A stretch of DNA of 64,000 nucleotides from an uncultured Prevotellaceae bacterium (GTDB lineage: Bacteria; Bacteroidota; Bacteroidia; Bacteroidales; Muribaculaceae): contig CAMZFV010000004.1 of assembly GCA_947306175.1 (NCBI GenBank), forward strand, positions 1 through 64,000, read 5' to 3'. The first letter of the stretch is position 1, and each line of letters starts with the position of its first letter. The position numbers were made by a program, and so were the translations under genes. Below are positions 58,229 to 64,000 of the stretch, one piece after another. The notes beneath the pieces are model-generated. The model saw nothing but the letters and a program-made list of their open reading frames with translations, had not been told where the DNA came from and did not search any database.

Positions 58229-61200
58229 TTAGTATTTCAGTACTTTCACTGTCTGAGTCGATCCGTCACTCATCTGGCGAACAATGATGTTCACGCCGCT
58301 GATGGGTTCACTGTGCTCGGCACCAGTAGCGTCGAAGTAGCGCTCGCTCACCACGGTGAGTTCGCCCAGGTTGTCCGCGAGCGTTTCGTCAACACCTGTA
58401 GGTGTATCACCTGGTGGCATCCATGAGATACCGAAGCCTGATCCGCCGCCTGCACGGTTGCCGCTGCCAGGACGTCCGTCATCATAGATGTACTCGATAT
58501 AGTTGCGATCATCGTCATAGCACCTGATCACCGCAATCTTGCCTTTGATCTTACTCAAGTCGAGTGTCAAGTCGGTGCCGGGAATAATCACGTCCGTACT
58601 GGTGCGCATGGGGGCGCCAGACGGGTTTTGGCCTGTCTGGCCCTGTGTGCTGGTGTATGGACCTGAAGAGTTGACATTAAAGCTTAATACCTTTTGGGAG
58701 TCGAAGCCGTCTGCAGTCAAACCTCTGCTATAGCCGTTATTTTGATTGCTCAAAATCGAGTCTTGACCGCTCTTGTATCCCATAAAAGTGGTCTTGCCAT
58801 CTACGCCGTCTTTAGCAAGGGAGTCAAGTTGGAAGTAGTACAGCTTGTGTATGACGGTGTCTCCATTTTCAATCGACCTCCACATGGATAGCTCACCTGT
58901 GATAACACCCCTCACGTTGTGATAACAGTAGTAATGACTTGGATCGTCAACGTCAGGTGAGGGCAGGCTTGTGCATCCACTCAAGTCAATCGCGTTGATG
59001 TGGTTGTAGCTGTAGGTCAGCGTGTTTAGGTTGGGGTTGTCCTTTAACCCTTGGAGGGTGTACAAGTCATTCTTGTCGGCATGGACCACTTCTAGCACGT
59101 TACTGCCAAAGTTCAAGTCGGCTATACTGTTCTTGCCGGGATCATCAAGAACAGTTGGCACTGCTTCGGGCATATTGAAGCCGTAGTGAACGTATGTAGA
59201 ACTACCCCAGAGAGTACTGTCCTGATTGCTGCAATCGAAATAGACGAGCTGCTTGTTGTTGTTTACATCCAGCTCGCGTATCATGCAGTTGTGCAGGTCA
59301 AAACGCTTCAGACCAGTATTTTGGGTCACATCAAGTTCCGCTAAAGTAGGATTTTGCCAAATGTAGAGCGTGTCGAGAGCTGCACCTGTACCATTTATGA
59401 ATTTTTCCAGTCGTGAGTTGGACACCCAAGCCGTGACAAGTTTGGGCTTTTGGCTCAAGTTCAAGCCATTGGAGCCTAGTGTCGTACCCAAGCAACTGTC
59501 ATTGTAGGCGTACAGGTACTCAAGATTACCATTATTGGTTAGATAAAGCTCTCTAAATACTTTGTTGTCGTTGACCTTCACTGTTTTCAGTGAGTCGATA
59601 TCAGTGGGGAAATTAAACTCCGCATCATAAGGCTGGTTATATGCCAGATGCTCTAAGCCATCAATCTTGGTTAACTTGGGATTCTCGAAAGCATAGACAT
59701 CGGTTAACGCGTTGCAGTTATCCAATAGCAACGTAGTCAGATTCTTTCGTTTGTAGGCCCTCACTCCTCGCAAACCGCTAAAAGGAGTATACACTTCAGT
59801 AGGAACGACTACAGATACACCATTTATTATCACGGTCTTAGTATATGATCCATTCTCTCTTGCACCATTCTTGTAAATAGTAGTATCTGGGTAGAACATG
59901 TGACCAGTCTCAGCATCATAGCCTCTCATCTTGAATGCGCACTCGCGAGCATCAATATAGGTGATGCTGTCAACCTGCTGAACGTTAAGATAGTGAATAG
60001 GATTACCCCTAACTATGAGCGTGTCAATACTAGGGTTTTTGAAACCGATAGAATCAAATTTTGAATAGGAAAGATTGATATAGTGCAGTTTGACGCATGG
60101 GGATGGATTAGTGGCAGCATAAGGCGACGAAAAATTCATTGAACCCTGCATGGTTTTGTTATCCGTGCCTCTCATGCCAATGACTGATAATCGTTCAAGA
60201 GATTTTAGACCTTCTTGATAGAACCGGCCGTTCTTGGTGCCGATGCCCATCGAGCGCATACCATTATAATCGGCATAAAAATACTTTAAGTTGGGAAGGT
60301 CTTGAATCCAAACGTAACGAGCGTTGGCGACGTAGCAGTGTTGGGCTGCGGTTTGCTCAATACCAGTGTAGCTGATGTCAAGGTACTCCAGCTTATTATT
60401 GTATGCCAAATCCAGCTCATAAAGACCTGTTGTGTCGTTGTAGTCACCAGTGAATGGTTCAAGTCCGGTCGAGTTGGCGTCTTTCAACCACAGGTATTTC
60501 TTGTAGTCGGGGAAACTGCGTTTGTCGGTTGTGCCGTCATCATCAGCGTTGCGGTAAGCCCATCCCTTATCATGCTCCGGTTTTTCGTATATGCGTTCGA
60601 TGGTGCGGTTGTGGCTCAAGTCAAGGTAACGCAGTTCGCGGTTCTTGTGAAGGTGTACTGAGTCCTTTAGGTGACAATAGCTCAAGTCAAGATACTTAAG
60701 GTTAGTCAACTGTTCAAGCGATGCGCTGTCGGGCTGTGCAGGCGAAGGAGGCCAATATCCATAGACATAAGTGTAAGGATTTGGTTGGCCGTTATTTGGC
60801 TGACTTGTATCAAATTCTTTCCAGCCATACGCTTTCGTAGTCTTGTGCCAGGTCTCCCATCCGTTACGAGTGCTGACGGTCGTCAGGTTCCTGAAAGTGT
60901 AGAACTGGTTGTGACTCGCCTTCAGCGTGTCGATGGGCACATTGGCCAATGAGAAATTATTACCGATACGCTGGAAGTAGTTTGGCTGGTCAGCAGTGCC
61001 GCTGATGTCCATATAGGTCAACCCCGTATTGCCCAACAAATACAAACCACTACCATCACTCATCACGGTATCGGCCGCCATGGTTATGATGCCAGGATTG
61101 TTGTGCATCTCCAGACGCTTCATGCCCGGGTTCTTACCAATCATGAGTGCCGTCAGACTCTCGGGCAGGCTAGGCGAATTGAAACTGGTGAATCCGTTGT

Positions 61201-62548
61201 TGCTCAGGTCTAAGCCCGTCAGACCCTCACAGTCGTTATTGCTAAGGGTCAAAACGCCTCCGCCAAAATTGTTGTTTTGCAAATACAGGAACTTGTTATT
61301 GTTAAGACCTCCCCAATTGTCAAGCCCCCATGCCGATGAGTAGTTCATAGCCTGACTTACCGAAGTGAAGCCATTGTTGTTGAGTTTGAGGCCAGTGAGA
61401 GCAGGGCAATTGGTGTCATCGATGCTGAGGTTATTGCGGGGTAATCCGCAGTTATCAAGGGCCAGCATCGTCATGCCGGTATTGCTGTGCAGATCAAGAG
61501 TTGTCAGATTACTGTTGCCCGTGATTCTCAAGTAACCCACATTAGGATTCTCACCATAAAGCAGAGTCTCCAGTGACTTGAGGTTGTCAAAGTTGGGAAT
61601 ATATGATCCTGTCGTCGAGATTCCGCAGTTGGTTACATCAAGGTATCGCAGACCTGTCTGTGCTTCAATTCCAACATTTGACCACCCGAGGTCGGTGTTA
61701 TTGGTCAAAATCAATGTGTCCAGACAGCTGACTTTGTAGTATTCATAAAGAGATCTCAGCATAGTCAGCGATGGGCAGTTTGCTAGGTTCAGGTATTCTA
61801 GCGTATTTAAATTAATTGGTAACTGAATGTAGTATTGTTCTGGGTCTGTTGTTCCATTACTAGGATAAGCGTGGAAACCTTTCAATTTCGTGTTTGAGGC
61901 ATTCAAGTGTTTTAGCCCAGTCGCATTAGGCAAATAAATGCGGTCACATTTCGTATTGCTGATATCTAGCCATTTGATGCTGCGCAGTGCTTCACCTGGC
62001 GCAATGTTCCAATAGTCATAACCAGTACAGTGGTTCAGCAACAACGTTTCCATTTTGGTCAAGTACTGTAAGTTGCCGCTGTAATAAAAATCAGTATTGT
62101 AGGATAAATCAAGGAGGATGATATTTTGATTTCCGCTACCGATTTTTAGTCCTGCACCTGCATGAGGGCTGGTACGGCTAGTCGCTGCAAGTGTGGTAAT
62201 GTTGCAGTCTTTGGCTTTCAGTGTGGTAAGAACTGTCAACGTGGTTATGTCGGCACCAGTAGAAAGGCTGTTACCGCTGATGTCGAGGTAGATTAGGCCT
62301 GTCAGTTTTTCAAGGCCTTTGAGGTTCGTTATACCCATGCTATTCACTTCAAGTCTGGTTAAGGCACTGATTTGAGCGTCTGTGATGGTGCCGTTTACCG
62401 GAACACCTGTAGCTTGAGATACGGCATTCCTGAATGCGCTGTCAGGGAAGTTGGTTGTGTTGAGCACTACGCTGGCTCGTGCCGCGATGCTGGATAAAAA
62501 TACCAGTAGCACGGCAAGGCATGTTCTGAATAGTAGTCGTTTCATCAT
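58229..62548 (-). CDS. Giant secreted leucine-rich repeat protein with C-terminal sorting-like tail
   Basis: A 1439-residue exported protein, the largest here. Signal peptide MMKRLLFRTCLAVLLVFLSSIAARA. It opens VVLNTTNFPDSAFRNAVSQA, the typical start of bacterial LRR domains in Bacteroidales, and then carries dozens of LRRs with irregular spacing of 20-30 residues (LEKLTGLIYLDISGNSLS, LRYLDLSHNRTIERIY, LEYLDISYTGIEQTA). After about 1270 a beta domain leads to a tail (YFDATGAEHSEPISGVNIIV ending QTVKVLKY) like that of the 12346-13545 protein, not a dockerin. Probably an extended surface adhesin or binding scaffold. The promoter box lies at 62664-62671. The neighbouring GT2 gene is divergent. 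Confidence 0.88.
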   Translation of the reverse strand: MMKRLLFRTCLAVLLVFLSSIAARASVVLNTTNFPDSAFRNAVSQATGVPVNGTITDAQISALTRLEVNSMGITNLKGLEKLTGLIYLDISGNSLSTGADITTLTVLTTLKAKDCNITTLAATSRTSPHAGAGLKIGSGNQNIILLDLSYNTDFYYSGNLQYLTKMETLLLNHCTGYDYWNIAPGEALRSIKWLDISNTKCDRIYLPNATGLKHLNASNTKLKGFHAYPSNGTTDPEQYYIQLPINLNTLEYLNLANCPSLTMLRSLYEYYKVSCLDTLILTNNTDLGWSNVGIEAQTGLRYLDVTNCGISTTGSYIPNFDNLKSLETLLYGENPNVGYLRITGNSNLTTLDLHSNTGMTMLALDNCGLPRNNLSIDDTNCPALTGLKLNNNGFTSVSQAMNYSSAWGLDNWGGLNNNKFLYLQNNNFGGGVLTLSNNDCEGLTGLDLSNNGFTSFNSPSLPESLTALMIGKNPGMKRLEMHNNPGIITMAADTVMSDGSGLYLLGNTGLTYMDISGTADQPNYFQRIGNNFSLANVPIDTLKASHNQFYTFRNLTTVSTRNGWETWHKTTKAYGWKEFDTSQPNNGQPNPYTYVYGYWPPSPAQPDSASLEQLTNLKYLDLSYCHLKDSVHLHKNRELRYLDLSHNRTIERIYEKPEHDKGWAYRNADDDGTTDKRSFPDYKKYLWLKDANSTGLEPFTGDYNDTTGLYELDLAYNNKLEYLDISYTGIEQTAAQHCYVANARYVWIQDLPNLKYFYADYNGMRSMGIGTKNGRFYQEGLKSLERLSVIGMRGTDNKTMQGSMNFSSPYAATNPSPCVKLHYINLSYSKFDSIGFKNPSIDTLIVRGNPIHYLNVQQVDSITYIDARECAFKMRGYDAETGHMFYPDTTIYKNGARENGSYTKTVIINGVSVVVPTEVYTPFSGLRGVRAYKRKNLTTLLLDNCNALTDVYAFENPKLTKIDGLEHLAYNQPYDAEFNFPTDIDSLKTVKVNDNKVFRELYLTNNGNLEYLYAYNDSCLGTTLGSNGLNLSQKPKLVTAWVSNSRLEKFINGTGAALDTLYIWQNPTLAELDVTQNTGLKRFDLHNCMIRELDVNNNKQLVYFDCSNQDSTLWGSSTYVHYGFNMPEAVPTVLDDPGKNSIADLNFGSNVLEVVHADKNDLYTLQGLKDNPNLNTLTYSYNHINAIDLSGCTSLPSPDVDDPSHYYCYHNVRGVITGELSMWRSIENGDTVIHKLYYFQLDSLAKDGVDGKTTFMGYKSGQDSILSNQNNGYSRGLTADGFDSQKVLSFNVNSSGPYTSTQGQTGQNPSGAPMRTSTDVIIPGTDLTLDLSKIKGKIAVIRCYDDDRNYIEYIYDDGRPGSGNRAGGGSGFGISWMPPGDTPTGVDETLADNLGELTVVSERYFDATGAEHSEPISGVNIIVRQMSDGSTQTVKVLKY

Positions 62549-62663
62549 AATAATTGTTTTTAGTTATTTATTAATTTAATGTTCTAGTAGGTTCTTCTTT
62601 CAAGGCGTAAAAGGAAGGAACGCTGGTAGGTCTGTCATTGGCCTTTATGCTTAGTTCAACTCA

Positions 62664-62671
62664 CAAAGGTA
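62664..62671 (-). promoter_or_regulatory. -7 promoter box of the giant LRR gene (TACCTTTG)
   Basis: TACCTTTG on the minus strand, about 115 bases before the start codon. Confidence 0.55.
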
Positions 62672-63040
62672 AACCCCTTTTTGATGATTTGCAACATTTT
62701 TGTGTTAAAAACTTTGTTTTATTTGAAATTTCCATGATTTATTCATTAACAAAAGCTACTGCCTTCATGAAAAGCTCTTATGACATAGCTTTTGCTAAAT
62801 AATTATGATTGCCTAAAAGGAGAGTGAAATTAAGCAAAACTGCATTTAATTATTCAATATTAATTAAATTATTACTCATTTTTATTATTAATCATTGATT
62901 GATTTGGCTACGTTGAGCTAAAGGCTCTCGTGCGATAGTCCGATACTTATTTCTAAGCGTTAGTTTTATTTAGAATAGCATTTTGGTGTGGTTGCCCTGA
63001 TTATTTGGGCTGCTTTTTTGTGTGTTTGAAAGAAAAACCT
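62672..63040. other. AT-rich intergenic region with degenerate hairpin repeat
   Basis: No gene seen. Contains a decayed copy of the intergenic element near 62900-62935 (TTTGGCTACGTTGAGCTAAA, then GGCTCTCGTGCGATAG), between divergent LRR and GT2 genes. Confidence 0.5.
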
Positions 63041-63048
63041 TACTTTTG
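63041..63048 (+). promoter_or_regulatory. -7 promoter box (TACTTTTG)
   Basis: Matches TANNTTTG, about 240 bases before the GT2 ATG, implying a long leader or a separate RNA. Confidence 0.55.
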
Positions 63049-63053
63049 CAGGT

Positions 63054-63240
63054 TGAATCAATCGTGATTTGGGGCATTTTGACCGTGCTGAATCATGACA
63101 GGATTCAAGACATACAACAGGTAACTTGCTGATAATGACTACTGCGATAGTGTCCGCAGCTTTACCCGCTCTCCATTGGTGCGCCATTCCCTCGGGATGT
63201 GGTGACCCTTGTTGTATGTCTTCTCTTTCGGTGAAAACCC
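63054..63240 (+). ncRNA. Structured leader or small RNA candidate, unidentified
   Basis: Downstream of a promoter box. TCGTGATT (about 63062-63069) can pair with AATCATGA (about 63091-63098). AAGACATACAACA (63107-63119) pairs perfectly with TGTTGTATGTCTT (63210-63222), enclosing about 90 bases with further small hairpins (CCC-TC-GGG near 63190-63197). No signal recognition particle, tmRNA or RNase P signature was seen. It is 5-prime of a glycosyltransferase gene, so a regulatory leader is possible, as is an independent RNA such as a 6S-like hairpin. Confidence 0.4.
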
Positions 63241-63286
63241 ATGGTATTTAGTAGCAGATTCTGCTGCTCCAGTCCAGAGAAAGTTC

Positions 63287-64000
63287 ATGAAAATTTCGGT
63301 TATCGTTCCCATCTATAATGTTGCTAACTACCTTCGGACATGCGTTGACAGCATTTTAGCCTCGACCTTTACCGATTTTGAGCTCGTTCTGATTGATGAC
63401 GGCTCCACTGATTCTTCTGGAAGTATTTGTGATGAATACGCATCCCGCGATTCCAGGGTCAACGTAATCCATCAAGAGAATAAAGGCATGTCAATTGCTA
63501 GAAATCTTGGAATCAAGAAGTCTGCGGGCAAGTATATCTCCTTTGTTGATGCCGATGATGTTATCGCCCCGTCAATGCTGCAGCAGTTGATTTATGCCTT
63601 GGAGTCGGGCCCCAACTATGATTTCTCGATGGCACGTGCGCTCACTTTCTATGACGATGACACTGTTCAATGGGATGCGGTTGCTGTTAATGATCCTGAA
63701 ATCGTTGAATATAGCCAGCAGATGTACATGAGTTACCTGTTTAGGGGCAACCAGTTTGGTTATCCGGTGGTGTGGAGCAAATTGTTCAAGCGGGATTTTA
63801 TTGGCGATGCGAGGTTTAAATCAATTGATGCCGAGGATATTGAATGGCAGACACGAATGTGTGTTAACATGAAAAAAGCCGTCATGGTCGAGCAAGAACT
63901 TTACGGCTACCGCGTCCGACATGATTCCATCACCCACGAAAACGGGGGTGTCAATAGGGCTACCGTGTGCCGCTTGAACACTTTCTTGATGTGCTTGAAT
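63287..64000 (+). CDS. GT2 family glycosyltransferase (partial, runs off the window)
   Basis: 238 codons are present, open to the last base. Starts MKISVIVPIYNVANYLRTCV and continues with the GT-A motifs FELVLIDDGSTDSSGSIC, ENKGMSIARNLGIKKSAGKY, ISFVDADDVIAPSM (the DxDD metal site), then VVWSKLFKRDFI and DAEDIEWQTRM (acceptor-side acidic motif). It belongs to the EpsH/WcaA-like group of polysaccharide glycosyltransferases. It probably opens an exopolysaccharide or capsule gene cluster that continues to the right. The leader upstream is long and structured. The sugar and acceptor are unknown. Confidence 0.88.
   Translation, partial: MKISVIVPIYNVANYLRTCVDSILASTFTDFELVLIDDGSTDSSGSICDEYASRDSRVNVIHQENKGMSIARNLGIKKSAGKYISFVDADDVIAPSMLQQLIYALESGPNYDFSMARALTFYDDDTVQWDAVAVNDPEIVEYSQQMYMSYLFRGNQFGYPVVWSKLFKRDFIGDARFKSIDAEDIEWQTRMCVNMKKAVMVEQELYGYRVRHDSITHENGGVNRATVCRLNTFLMCLN

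Noticed and set aside
63054..63240. Signal recognition particle RNA, tmRNA or RNase P RNA
   Set aside because: The conserved SRP loop motif is absent, and the length and internal motifs do not fit tmRNA or RNase P.

Overview
The window reads as chromosomal DNA from a gut-type Bacteroidales bacterium. A Muribaculaceae or Prevotella-like relative is likely, inferred from protein style rather than from any marker gene. Most genes sit behind the Bacteroidetes -7 promoter box TANNTTTG. There is a SusC/SusD polysaccharide utilization operon, a PorQ-like type IX secretion component, several BspA-type leucine-rich repeat surface proteins, and many secreted proteins with dockerin-type or GxxxVKVLK-like C-terminal tails. 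The core is moderately GC-rich. The stretch from about 37.8 to 43.4 kb is visibly AT-richer and made of small orphan genes, so it looks accessory.

Layout. 0-2.9 kb: BspA-like LRR protein with a C-terminal dockerin; its signal peptide is out of frame. 2.9-6.8 kb (minus strand): a compact phage-derived module (portal, scaffold-like, capsid-like, M15 peptidase) with no terminase, tail or integrase. 7-12.2 kb: an unknown protein, a methyltransferase, a polyprenol-phosphate-mannose-synthase-like GT2 and a calcium P-type ATPase. 12.3-20.7 kb: a secreted protein, then a SusC-SusD-GH18-DUF1735/LamG operon laid out like Bacteroides N-glycan loci. 20.8-24.2 kb: an LRR-dockerin-(FGE-like)x2 fusion. 24.6-31.6 kb: manA, mltG, DUF2007, a membrane protein overlapping a GT2, porQ and a periplasmic protein. 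31.6-37.8 kb: MATE-ATPase fusion, LRR-dockerin protein, C69 dipeptidase, S41 peptidase.

37.8-43.4 kb: AT-rich region with a lipoprotein, a tiny hydrophobic bacteriocin-like peptide, gene remnants, and three small genes plus corA, each preceded by a copy of the same promoter repeat; then a Cys-rich lipoprotein and a carboxypeptidase-regulatory-like protein. 43.4-43.8 kb: a cluster of back-to-back hairpins abutting tRNA-Ser(GCU). 44-48.2 kb: ATP-grasp protein, CDP-alcohol phosphatidyltransferase, and an endonuclease I with a dockerin. 48.2-56.6 kb (minus strand): ugd and a BY-kinase/polysaccharide co-polymerase, then myo-inositol-phosphate synthase, a nucleotidyltransferase, a HAD phosphatase and pdxA. 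56.6-64 kb: a DUF5723 outer-membrane protein, a 1439-residue LRR protein, a structured leader or ncRNA candidate, and a GT2 gene that runs off the end.

Three themes link the genes. (1) Envelope and surface display: LRR and dockerin proteins, PorQ, SusCD. (2) Host glycan use: GH18 PUL, manA. (3) Probable inositol-lipid synthesis: MIPS, nucleotidyltransferase and HAD on one strand, CDP-alcohol phosphatidyltransferase and ATP-grasp on the other. The most unusual items are the minimal capsid/portal module whose capsid protein carries a lipoprotein-like N-terminus, the promoter-repeat gene array at 39.5-41 kb, the hairpin cluster next to tRNA-Ser, and the small hydrophobic peptide. All functional calls rest on recognition of sequence motifs by eye; no database search was run.
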